Below, piece after piece: positions 1 through 6,309 of a stretch of 7,852 nt of DNA. The translations under genes were made by a program, and so were the position numbers. The notes under the pieces are model-generated. The model did not search any database, was not told the origin of the DNA, and saw nothing but the letters and a program-made list of their open reading frames with translations. The stretch is from positions 1-7,852 of the forward strand of contig PUMX01000033.1 in assembly GCA_003552485.1 (NCBI GenBank), read 5' to 3'. Each line of letters starts with the position of its first letter. The first letter of the stretch is position 1. Origin of the DNA: Candidatus Hydrogenedentota bacterium. GTDB lineage: Bacteria > Hydrogenedentota > Hydrogenedentia > Hydrogenedentales > SLHB01.

Positions 1-1
1 C

Positions 2-1174
2 GGCGTTGGCGTAATTGGTTGCGGAAGCCGAGGCGGAGGCTTGACGCGCAACCTGCTGGGCCTGGATGACGGAGATGTTGAAGTTGTCGCTGTGTGCGAC
101 ACATACCGGCCGCGTATGGCCGCGGCCGCCGAAAATTCCGGCGCCGAGCGGCAATACATGGACCACCGCGAACTCCTCGACGATCCGCGCGTCGATGCGG
201 TGATCATCGCCACGCCGGATCATATTCACGGTGGCCAAGTAGTTGATGCGGCGAACCAAGGCAAACATATCTTTTGCGAGAAACCCTTCACCCACTGGCG
301 CCAGTTTGCGGTGACCAAACAGGCCCGAAATGCCGTCCGGGAGAATGGAGTGGTTTTCGAGTTGGGCACGCAAGGCATGATGGACAGTGCCTGGCGGCAA
401 GCGCGCGACCTGGTCGAGCAGGGTCTCATTGGCGAGCCCATTCATGCGGAGTGTGGTTATTTTCGCGTGGGAGATTGGGGTGAACGTGGGATGCCCATCG
501 ATGATCCCGATGTGCAGCCCGGGCCGGATCTCGACTGGGACGCCTTTATTGGCGACGCGCCGCAACAGCCTTTCGACGTTAGCCGCTATTTCCGGTGGCG
601 GTTGTACGAGGACTACAGCGGCGGTCCCGTTACGGACCTGTATCCGCACAGCATGACGCCGGCTGTTTACGCGCTCGGCCTGGGTGCGCCATGCCATGCC
701 GTGGCGACGGGCGGCATCCATCGCTACGATTATCCCGAACGTGAAGTGCCGGACACCTTCAACATGCTTGTCGAGTATCCGGAACGCGTGTGTGTCGCGG
801 TGCTGGGGACGCAGGGCAACGACTATGCAGCCACTGGCAGCCGCAGCTCCCTCAACCGTAGCCCCGTGCTTCGCGGGTGGGAGGGCGCCTTGGTGTTTGA
901 TGACGACGAGATCCAATTCATTCCTGCTGACGGCTCGGACAAGGAGCCGCGCACAGTGGCTGTCAAGGATCGGGGGAGTGGCCAACAGCATATGGCGAAC
1001 TTCGTCCGGTCGATCCGTGGCGAAAGCGATCCTGTCAGTGGTATCGAACTCGCTTACAACGTCCAGACGGCTTTGCACATGGCCACGCTCAGCTACCGCC
1101 GCCGGATTACCGTGCAATACGATGTACAGAATGAGACCCTCGTGGACAATGCCGGCCATCCGGTCACCGCGTGA
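2..1174 (+). CDS. Gfo/Idh/MocA family NAD(P)-dependent oxidoreductase, 5' end outside window
   Basis: The reading frame is open from the first bases and carries the dinucleotide-binding Rossmann motif GVIGCGSRG at once, so the true start is upstream and an internal TTG at 41 is not the start. About 390 residues are visible. Family hallmarks follow in order: an acidic turn after beta-2 (VAVCD), ATPDHIHGG, and the CEKP motif (bases 275-286), whose Lys is the usual catalytic or nicotinamide-side residue. The C-terminal substrate domain contains DLYPHSM (around 635-655), where family members usually have a catalytic His. Such enzymes oxidise or reduce sugars, inositols and related polyols; the substrate here is unknown. 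Whether the missing N-terminus carried a Tat signal cannot be seen. The next gene is a distant paralogue, and both are probably co-transcribed. The family call is firm; the function is only general. Confidence 0.93.
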   Translation, partial: GVGVIGCGSRGGGLTRNLLGLDDGDVEVVAVCDTYRPRMAAAAENSGAERQYMDHRELLDDPRVDAVIIATPDHIHGGQVVDAANQGKHIFCEKPFTHWRQFAVTKQARNAVRENGVVFELGTQGMMDSAWRQARDLVEQGLIGEPIHAECGYFRVGDWGERGMPIDDPDVQPGPDLDWDAFIGDAPQQPFDVSRYFRWRLYEDYSGGPVTDLYPHSMTPAVYALGLGAPCHAVATGGIHRYDYPEREVPDTFNMLVEYPERVCVAVLGTQGNDYAATGSRSSLNRSPVLRGWEGALVFDDDEIQFIPADGSDKEPRTVAVKDRGSGQQHMANFVRSIRGESDPVSGIELAYNVQTALHMATLSYRRRITVQYDVQNETLVDNAGHPVTA

Positions 1175-1184
1175 CGCAAACCTT

Positions 1185-1190
1185 GGAGGA
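1185..1190 (+). promoter_or_regulatory. Ribosome binding site that decides the start of the second oxidoreductase
   Basis: GGAGGA lies 8 nt before the ATG at 1199. It overlaps the in-frame ATG at 1190, which therefore cannot use it. This favours 1199 as the start and removes three residues from the longest possible reading. Confidence 0.75.
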
Positions 1191-1198
1191 TGCACCGG

Positions 1199-2602
1199 AT
1201 GATACAGAATACTGGTGGACAGAACAGCGGAAACAAGCCCGCGAATACGGGGACCGGAAAAGTAGGCCGCAGACAGTTTCTGTCCAGTGTGGGCGTTGGC
1301 GGCGGCGCGCTCGCCGCAATAGCCGGCTTTCCACAGATTGTAGCGCCCTCCGTGTTAGGCCGGACGGCCGCGGCGGCGCCCAATGACCGGATCCACCTGG
1401 GTTGCATTGGTTCGGGGGGCATGGGCCAATCCAACCTCCGTGATTTTGTACGGGTCGAGGATTGCCGCGTCATGGCCATGTGCGACGTGAAGCGCGATGT
1501 TCGGGAGGCCGCAAAGGCGCAGGTCGATGAGTACTACGGCAATAGCGACTGTCTGTTGTATGACGACTTCCGCGAGTTGTTGGACAATCCGGATATCGAT
1601 GCGGTGCTCATTGCTTCACCGGATCATTGGCACGCGCTTCACGCGATCGCCGCCGCCGTGGCGGGCAAGGATATGTACCTCGAAAAGCCCGTCGGCCTTA
1701 CCATCGAGGAAGCGCAGCTCTTGCGCCACGTGATTCATGAGCGCGAGCGCGTGTTTCAGTTCGGCGTGCAACAAAGATCCGATAACCGTTTCCGCCAGGC
1801 CTGTGAACTCGTGCGCAGCGGCCGAATTGGCAAGCTTAAAGCGGTGAAGACGTGCACTACTTCCGGCGCGGACGACGACCGCAGCGGTCTCACGCGGCTT
1901 GAGCCGGAGCCCGCGCCGGACGGACTCGACTATGACATGTGGCTTGGGCCCGCGCCGGATCGCCCCTATGTGCCTCAGCGCGTCGTCACGCCCCACTGGT
2001 ATCACATCAGCGACTACTCCGTGGGCTTTATTGCCGGGTGGGGCATCCACCATATTGACATCTGCGCGTGGGGTATGGGCGTCGAGGACACAGGGCCAGT
2101 CAATGTGCGGGGAAGCGCGAGATTCCCCACCCCGGAGGAGGACATTCTCTGCGATTGCCCTCTTCATTGGGAGATTGAGTACGAGTATGCCGACGGGGTG
2201 CTGGTAAGCTTCACGGGTGAGGGCGCGGGATTCGAGGGCCATCGCCGCGGCGTTACTTTCGAGGGCGAGGATGGCTGGGTCTGGGTGAATCGGCACGGCA
2301 TTGAGGCGGAACCGGCGAAGTTGTTGGAGATTCCGCGTGAAGAGCTTGAAATTCAATTGTACAAGAGCGAAAACCATCGGAAGAACTTTATCGATTGTGT
2401 GCGTAGCCGCGAGGAGACCATCGCGCCGATCGATTCGTCCGTAGCTTCGGAAATTACGTGCCATCTCGGTTGGATTGCTGTGCAACTGGGCCGGGAGCTC
2501 GAATGGGACCCGGAAAAGGAATGGTTTCCGCGCGAAGATCCGCCTAACCGCATGATGCGGCGCGAAATGAAATCGCCTTGGTGTTTGCCTAAGATGGGAT
2601 AA
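1199..2602 (+). CDS. Tat-exported Gfo/Idh/MocA family oxidoreductase
   Basis: The protein has 467 residues from ATG 1199. Its N-terminus is a twin-arginine signal: GRRQFL (Arg 24-25), then a Gly/Ala-rich hydrophobic stretch to about residue 47 and small residues suited to cleavage. The mature part begins with the Rossmann motif GCIGSGGMG (about 68-76). It is followed by ASPDHWHA (139-146), LEKP with Lys163, and GWGIHHID (280-287), the usual His pair of the substrate domain. The family oxidises or reduces sugar-like substrates with NAD(P). Tat export implies that it folds with its cofactor in the cytoplasm and acts outside the inner membrane, as is common for this family in planctomycete-like bacteria. 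The gene starts 24 nt after the preceding oxidoreductase and ends 11 nt before the propeller gene, so one operon is likely. The substrate is unknown. Confidence 0.93.
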   Translation: MIQNTGGQNSGNKPANTGTGKVGRRQFLSSVGVGGGALAAIAGFPQIVAPSVLGRTAAAAPNDRIHLGCIGSGGMGQSNLRDFVRVEDCRVMAMCDVKRDVREAAKAQVDEYYGNSDCLLYDDFRELLDNPDIDAVLIASPDHWHALHAIAAAVAGKDMYLEKPVGLTIEEAQLLRHVIHERERVFQFGVQQRSDNRFRQACELVRSGRIGKLKAVKTCTTSGADDDRSGLTRLEPEPAPDGLDYDMWLGPAPDRPYVPQRVVTPHWYHISDYSVGFIAGWGIHHIDICAWGMGVEDTGPVNVRGSARFPTPEEDILCDCPLHWEIEYEYADGVLVSFTGEGAGFEGHRRGVTFEGEDGWVWVNRHGIEAEPAKLLEIPREELEIQLYKSENHRKNFIDCVRSREETIAPIDSSVASEITCHLGWIAVQLGRELEWDPEKEWFPREDPPNRMMRREMKSPWCLPKMG

Positions 2603-2613
2603 GGAGCAGTAGC

Positions 2614-3654
2614 GTGTCCGCAAAGAAGACGTGCGTTGCCGCAATTGCCGGGCTGTGTGTGGCGTTTGCCGCGGTCGCCGATGAAAACGTTTGGGCGAAT
2701 GGGAGCGTTACGCTGCGTTATGTAGACGGTCCGGAAGTCCCAAGAACCGGCGACAAGGAATTTCGGGGCGGCGTTCTGCTGGAGGATGGACGAATTGTTC
2801 TTGTGCCCCGCACAGGTCAATACGTTGGCGAGTACGACCCGGCATCCAATGTCTTCGAGCATACAGCGCCTCATCACCATGAGGGGGGCTTTGGCATGGG
2901 GGCGCTGGCGGATGGCGAAGTCATCTTGACGCCACGGGGCAGCCGAAACGTTGGCGTCTATGATCCGGAGACGAGGGCATACCGGGATGGCGCCGCCCAT
3001 GGCCAAGCCACGGATAACGCATTTTTGGGAAGCGCGAAGGTGAGTCCTGAGCTTGTGGTTTTCGGGCCGCTCCTTGCCAATGTAGTGGGCTTGTACAATC
3101 CGGAGACGGACGTTTACTGGGATGGTCCCGAGCATAACGAGACCGATGCCTATGCGTTTTCGACTGTTACGAAGAGCAGTCTTACGGGCGATGTTATCTT
3201 TACTCCGTTCCGTAGCGCGCATGTCGGGGTCTACGATCCCCGCGAGAACACCTACCGCAGCGGGGCCCGCGTTGACGAAGAGATGCCTGCGTACTCGGGT
3301 TCCGTGGAGGCGAAGAATGGCAAGATCATTATGGCGCCGCGCAATGCCGCGCACATTGGAATCTATGATCCCGTGAGTGATGAGCTCATCCGCGGTCCCG
3401 AACATGGCGAGGGCGGCGGCGCGTTTATGGCTGCGGAACTTTTGCCCTGTGGCCTGGTTATCATGGCGCCGTACCGCTCGGAGCATGTAGGCGTTTACGA
3501 CCCCGATACGAACGAATACTGGTCCGGCCCGTCCGTGAGCCATGTCCCCGTGGGAGCGGGACGCTTCAGCGGCGCCATCTTGACCCAGGCTGAAGACAAG
3601 GTAGTCATGCCCAACCGCGGCGCGAATGTAATCGGATTGGTATTAGTTGAGTGA
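2614..3654 (+). CDS. Secreted repeat protein, probable seven-bladed beta-propeller
   Basis: The protein has 346 residues from a GTG start, with AAGGAG (2601-2606) overlapping the previous stop codon. Residues 1-22 form a Sec-type signal peptide (KK, hydrophobic core, probable cleavage after AVA22). The rest consists of units of 42-48 residues, each built as a hydrophobic strand, then [VTA]P-[RFY], then VGVYDPxTxxYxxGP. YDP/YNP occurs at residues 74, 116, 161, 207, 251 and 295. A seventh unit ends in VIGLVLVE without the last strand, while the mature N-terminus (VTLRYVDGPE, 32-41) looks like exactly that missing strand. This suggests a closed propeller with N-to-C 'velcro' blade closure. There are no recognisable catalytic residues, and Kelch and NHL consensus motifs do not fit. 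Operon position implies a periplasmic or extracellular role beside the Tat-exported oxidoreductase, perhaps carbohydrate binding or lyase-like; that is inference. Confidence 0.8.
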   Translation: MSAKKTCVAAIAGLCVAFAAVADENVWANGSVTLRYVDGPEVPRTGDKEFRGGVLLEDGRIVLVPRTGQYVGEYDPASNVFEHTAPHHHEGGFGMGALADGEVILTPRGSRNVGVYDPETRAYRDGAAHGQATDNAFLGSAKVSPELVVFGPLLANVVGLYNPETDVYWDGPEHNETDAYAFSTVTKSSLTGDVIFTPFRSAHVGVYDPRENTYRSGARVDEEMPAYSGSVEAKNGKIIMAPRNAAHIGIYDPVSDELIRGPEHGEGGGAFMAAELLPCGLVIMAPYRSEHVGVYDPDTNEYWSGPSVSHVPVGAGRFSGAILTQAEDKVVMPNRGANVIGLVLVE

Positions 3655-3704
3655 TGGCTTTAGGACGTAGGCGCACGAAGAGTTTTTAGAGGGCAACGAT
3701 CCGT

Positions 3705-4271
3705 ATGTATGTCAAACCCAAACCGATGAAGCGTTATCCCTGGCTCCTGCGCCCGTTCTTCTGGAATCAGAAGCGCAAGTACGGCGCCGTACTGGAACCG
3801 GCGCTCGTATGGGGCCGCGTCCCCAAGCTGTTCATGGCCGTGGCGGCGCTCTTCGGCGTGTTGGAACGCCGCCGCAGTCCCGTGCCGCCGGCGTTGCGGT
3901 CCTTGGTCACGGTGCGCGTATCCCAGATTAATCATTGCCGCTTCTGCGTCGACGTGAACTCCGCCACGTTGAACAAGCGTGGCGTCAGTTGGGACAAGAT
4001 AGACGCTCTGGAAGAGTGGGCGTCCAACGATCAGTTCGACGATAGGGAGCGCGCTGTACTTGCGTACACAGAGGCTGTCACACGCACGGACGGACAGGTG
4101 GACGCAGCAATGATCGAGGACCTAAAGCGGCATTTCGACGATGACGCCCTTGTAGAGTTGACTGGACTCATCGCTTTCCAGAACCTCTCCAGCAAGTTCA
4201 ACAACGCTCTGGATATGCCGCCCCAGGGGTTCTGTAAGATACGGCCGGGCGGCGAGCAAACGGAGGAGTGA
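3705..4271 (+). CDS. Carboxymuconolactone decarboxylase / AhpD-like family protein
   Basis: The protein has 188 residues and an all-helical profile typical of the AhpD/CMD fold. The signature region is RVSQINHCRFCVDVN, with Cys78 and Cys81 forming a CxxC. In AhpD-type alkylhydroperoxidases this motif is a redox disulfide relayed through a His three or four residues later. Here the equivalent position is Asn85, and His77 precedes the first Cys. Downstream, DDRERAVLAYTEAV (112-125) and the ALVELTGLIAFQNLSSKFNNAL stretch (starting near 148) are the usual conserved helices. It lies 50 nt after the propeller gene; a weak AGAGGG (3688-3693) is the only ribosome site. Thiol-based peroxide or quinone chemistry is plausible, but the exact reaction is unknown. 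An internal ATG at 3726 is an alternative start. Confidence 0.85.
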   Translation: MYVKPKPMKRYPWLLRPFFWNQKRKYGAVLEPALVWGRVPKLFMAVAALFGVLERRRSPVPPALRSLVTVRVSQINHCRFCVDVNSATLNKRGVSWDKIDALEEWASNDQFDDRERAVLAYTEAVTRTDGQVDAAMIEDLKRHFDDDALVELTGLIAFQNLSSKFNNALDMPPQGFCKIRPGGEQTEE

Positions 4272-4365
4272 TTGGCGAAGAGTGGAAGGGCAGGTTCGCG
4301 CTGTCGAAAGCCGCTTCGCACCATGCGCGAGCACGAGGAGATTGCGAGAATAGGGCGGTGGGGTT

Positions 4366-4395
4366 TTGGCGCAGGCGGCAATAGCCTCGCGCCAA
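4366..4395. other. Strong hairpin between the CMD-like and PH-domain genes
   Basis: TTGGCGC-AGGC pairs with GCCT-(C)-GCGCCAA, giving an 11-bp stem with one bulged C (4388) and a 7-nt loop. There is no T-run on either side, so it is not a classic intrinsic terminator. It ends 12 nt before the ribosome site (AAGGGG, 4408-4413) of the next gene, and could stabilise an mRNA end or modulate that gene. Confidence 0.5.
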
Positions 4396-4420
4396 TGGTA
4401 CTGAGACAAGGGGATTTAAC

Positions 4421-4798
4421 ATGAGTGACGAACCAATCGTTACGGCCAAGCCGAGTCATTGGAACTTCTTCTGGTATTACGTATTCTTTTGGTTGTTGAT
4501 TCCATTGATTATCGCTTGGGTCAAGCGAGCTTCGTTGACGTTGCGCGTGCATTCCGACCGGATCGTGGTCGAGCGTGGCCTGCTCTCAAAGCGTTACAAG
4601 AAATTCTTCTCCGGCGACATTCGCACCATCAGCGTGCATCAGTCGCTATTGCAGCGGCTGTTCGGGATAGGCGACCTGCTAATCGCCACGGCCGGCGCCG
4701 AAGGATACGAAATCCGAGTGGAGGGTATTCCGGATCCCCAGGCCATACAAACCCTTATCCTGCAGCAGAAATCTGAATCCGGCGGGCATGGGAAATGA
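4421..4798 (+). CDS. Membrane-anchored bacterial PH-domain protein (bPH2/DUF304, YdbS-like)
   Basis: The protein has 125 residues, starting at ATG 4421, 7 nt after AAGGGG. Residues 15-34 (NFFWYYVFFWLLIPLIIAWV) form a single aromatic-rich transmembrane segment. The remainder matches the bacterial pleckstrin-homology-like bPH2 pattern: SLTLRVHSDRIVVERGLLSK, then DIRTISVHQSLLQRLFGIGDL, a short strand ending LIATAG, and EGIPDPQAIQTLI. The IRTISVHQS and GIPDPQ motifs are the most typical. These domains are usually found in pairs with more membrane spans, so this is a minimal single-domain form. The role is unknown; members are linked to envelope stress or membrane assembly. It stands alone between a hairpin and the tRNA promoter. 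Confidence 0.87.
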   Translation: MSDEPIVTAKPSHWNFFWYYVFFWLLIPLIIAWVKRASLTLRVHSDRIVVERGLLSKRYKKFFSGDIRTISVHQSLLQRLFGIGDLLIATAGAEGYEIRVEGIPDPQAIQTLILQQKSESGGHGK

Positions 4799-4869
4799 GC
4801 GCTTGCCATGCGGGGGAGACGGTTCTCTTGCTAACGATGGCGCTTGGTTCAGCGACACGAGTCCGGGCG

Positions 4870-4898
4870 TTGACTTGGGCATAAGCAGTGGATACAAT
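4870..4898 (+). promoter_or_regulatory. Sigma-70 promoter of the tRNA-Cys gene
   Basis: TTGACT (4870-4875) and TACAAT (4893-4898) are each one base from consensus and are separated by exactly 17 nt. Transcription would start near 4905, giving a leader of about 6 nt before the mature tRNA. The match and its position make this a confident call. Confidence 0.82.
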
Positions 4899-4910
4899 AC
4901 GAGTGTGAGG

Positions 4911-4986
4911 GGCGGCATAGCCAAACTGGTAAGGCAGAGGCCTGCAAAGCCTTGTACTCCCGGTTCGAGTCCGGGTGCCGCCTCCA
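4911..4986 (+). tRNA. tRNA-Cys (anticodon GCA), CCA encoded
   Basis: A full cloverleaf is visible. The acceptor GGCGGCA (4911-4917) pairs with TGCCGCC (4976-4982). The D-stem is GCC/GGC (4920-4922 with 4933-4935). The anticodon stem GAGGC/GCCTT (4937-4941 with 4949-4953) encloses loop CTGCAAA with anticodon GCA at 4944-4946. The T-stem CCCGG/CCGGG (4959-4963 with 4971-4975) encloses TTCGAGT. The discriminator is T4983 (U73), a known identity element of cysteine tRNAs, and CCA is encoded at 4984-4986. Without CCA the gene ends at 4983. No clear terminator hairpin follows. The 206 nt to the next gene holds nothing else I can support. Confidence 0.97.
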
Positions 4987-5192
4987 GTTCTTCTGCTTTA
5001 TCCCTCTAGACCGCTTTCTTTCGGGGGCTACCCTCGTGTGCGGCGTTGAGCTGAGGCTTGCGTCATTAAGAATGGTGTGTGGGGAACGGGCCTCACCGAC
5101 TAGCGGGCGCCGATTATGGCGGACTACGATTCGCGCTAGACTCGCATCGGCTCGAGGGTGGTTTTCTAACATGAGGGAAGGAATACGTATCA

Positions 5193-5933
5193 ATGTCTGC
5201 ACACGGCGAGCGGGTAACGTGGTTCTATGGCGATGAGGCGGAGTGTCCCTCAGATCAGCCGGCGCCGGCCAGAGTTCATCGCCTCATTCTTCTCGGAGCG
5301 CCAGGCTCCGGCAAAGGCACCCAAGCCGCATTGCTGGTCGAGCGTTTGGGGGCCTGTCACTTGGCCATGGGAGACGTATTCCGCGCGGCGCGGGACTTGC
5401 CTGAGGAAGAGCGCCCGCCCGCTATGCGCAGCGCTGTCGAGTATATGAATCGGGGCGAATTGGTGCCTGACGATACGGTCATCGATTTGATTCGAGACCG
5501 TTCAAAGTGTTTGACATGTGAGCAGGGTTTCTTGTTGGACGGATTTCCTCGAACGGTAAAGCAGGCGCAAGCGCTTGACGAGCTGCTGGCCGAGCATGGG
5601 GTGGATTTGTCGGGCGTGTTGTACTACGATATCGCCGAAGAAGAAATTATCCGCCGCATATCCGGCCGTTTGACATGCCGCCAGTGTAAAGCCGTTTTTC
5701 ACGAGGAGACCAGTCCTCCGGCGACGCCGGGTGTTTGCGACCGTTGCGGTGGAGAACTGTACCGCCGCACCGACGATGAACCAGAGTCCGTCAAAACGCG
5801 GCTCGGCGCGTACGAAGCGTCAACCGCGCCCTTGGTCGAGTACTATGAGAAGCGCGGATTACTGTACACTATACCCGCCACCGGCGCTGCAGAGACCATT
5901 TTTGCACGGACCTGCGACGTGCTCGGTATCTGA
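5193..5933 (+). CDS. Adenylate kinase-like nucleoside monophosphate kinase with zinc lid
   Basis: The protein has 246 residues, against about 215 for a typical long-form Adk. The extra length is mainly an N-terminal extension of about 28 residues. The P-loop is GAPGSGKGT (35-43), the NMP-side Arg is R64, GFLLDGFPRT (112-121) contains R120, and the lid carries R159 with a four-cysteine zinc site (C162, C165, C182, C185). RRTDD (191-195) and R203 complete the phosphate-binding arginines, so phosphotransfer chemistry seems intact. The usual STGD motif, whose Thr contacts AMP adenine, reads AMGD (58-61), and the NMP-binding arm (about 67-90) is divergent. An extra CLTC (106-109) lies before GFLLDGF. 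These changes suggest a paralogue rather than the main housekeeping Adk, possibly with a different monophosphate acceptor. GGAAGGA (5175-5181) precedes the start; the upstream neighbour is tRNA-Cys. Confidence 0.88.
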   Translation: MSAHGERVTWFYGDEAECPSDQPAPARVHRLILLGAPGSGKGTQAALLVERLGACHLAMGDVFRAARDLPEEERPPAMRSAVEYMNRGELVPDDTVIDLIRDRSKCLTCEQGFLLDGFPRTVKQAQALDELLAEHGVDLSGVLYYDIAEEEIIRRISGRLTCRQCKAVFHEETSPPATPGVCDRCGGELYRRTDDEPESVKTRLGAYEASTAPLVEYYEKRGLLYTIPATGAAETIFARTCDVLGI

Positions 5934-5973
5934 TTGCCAAGGAACGTGTGGGGCGCTGTTTCTTGCGCGGCAG

Positions 5974-6008
5974 CGTTCGCTGGGCTCGCCCACCGAACGG
6001 TTTCGTCC
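5974..6008 (+). terminator. Candidate terminator hairpin after the kinase gene
   Basis: CGTTCG-C-TGGG (5974-5984) pairs with CCCA-C-CGAACG (5989-5999) around a CTCG loop, leaving one C-C mismatch. It starts 41 nt after the kinase stop. The following GTTTCGTCC is a poor T-tract, so termination may be inefficient or factor-dependent. Confidence 0.45.
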
Positions 6009-6165
6009 AGTGGGCGGTCGAGGAGGGGAGTGCGCAATGATGACAGTAGTGTTCGTGTTAGATCTGTTCGGATGAACGGTGAATGGGGCGGGGAGCCGTG
6101 TCTGGTAATCTGCTAACTCTTTGTAGTGTAGGTACTTATGTATGAAGGAGTGGTCTGGGGTCATA

Positions 6166-6181
6166 TGGCATAAGAGTTGCT
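6166..6181 (+). promoter_or_regulatory. Sigma-54 (RpoN) -24/-12 promoter of the hydrogenase subunit gene
   Basis: TGGCATAAGAGTTGCT matches the sigma-54 consensus TGGCAYR-N4-TTGCW at every defined position with canonical spacing. The invariant GG is at 6167-6168 and GC at 6179-6180. The predicted start is near 6192, leaving a leader of about 118 nt. Sigma-54 promoters need an enhancer-binding activator, so the downstream gene would be switched on by a specific signal. No activator gene lies in the window. Confidence 0.72.
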
Positions 6182-6191
6182 AAAACTGGCG

Positions 6192-6309
6192 CAACAGGAG
6201 TAGGGATGTCACCGGATTATTAGAAATGCCGACTGGCTGGTCCTCCTTAAGCGCCATGAGGCGGTGGGAATGATTTCCGCCGATGCCCAGGAAGGGGGCA
6301 GGTAATACC
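6192..6309 (+). other. Leader of the hydrogenase subunit gene, with possible regulatory structure
   Basis: The predicted leader contains a five-codon reading frame (ATG 6206 to TAG 6223) preceded by AGGAG at 6196-6200. It also has CCTCCTT (6242-6248), which can pair with AAGGGGG (6292-6298) of the ribosome site with one G-U pair. Between them, GGCGG (6260-6264) can pair with CCGCC (6277-6281). Nothing in the 5934-6160 part looks like a gene. Control of translation is inference. Confidence 0.4.

Noticed and set aside
1190..1198. Upstream ATG as the start of the second oxidoreductase
   Set aside because: It overlaps the GGAGGA ribosome site; the ATG at 1199 has the correct 8-nt spacing.
684..1202. 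Frame-shifted + strand open frame inside the first oxidoreductase
   Set aside because: It overlaps a frame with clear family motifs, has low-complexity composition, and runs into the next gene's start.
1616..2644. Long minus-strand open frame (342 codons) opposite the Tat-exported oxidoreductase
   Set aside because: Its translation shows no family motif, and it lies fully across a well-supported gene; it is a codon-bias shadow in GC-rich DNA.
2353..3543. Long minus-strand open frame (396 codons) opposite the propeller gene
   Set aside because: It mirrors the repeats of the + strand protein and shows no domain of its own, so its repetitiveness is a by-product.
4788..5009. Open frame covering the tRNA and its promoter
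   Set aside because: The tRNA-Cys cloverleaf and sigma-70 promoter explain this stretch, and the translation has no recognisable content.
5114..5142. Possible sigma-70 promoter for the kinase gene (TTATGG, 17 nt, TAGACT)
   Set aside because: The -35 matches only two of six bases, so it is not better than chance.
6283..6309. Upstream in-frame ATG as the start of the hydrogenase beta subunit
   Set aside because: It precedes the only good ribosome site; the extra nine residues do not fit the family N-terminus.
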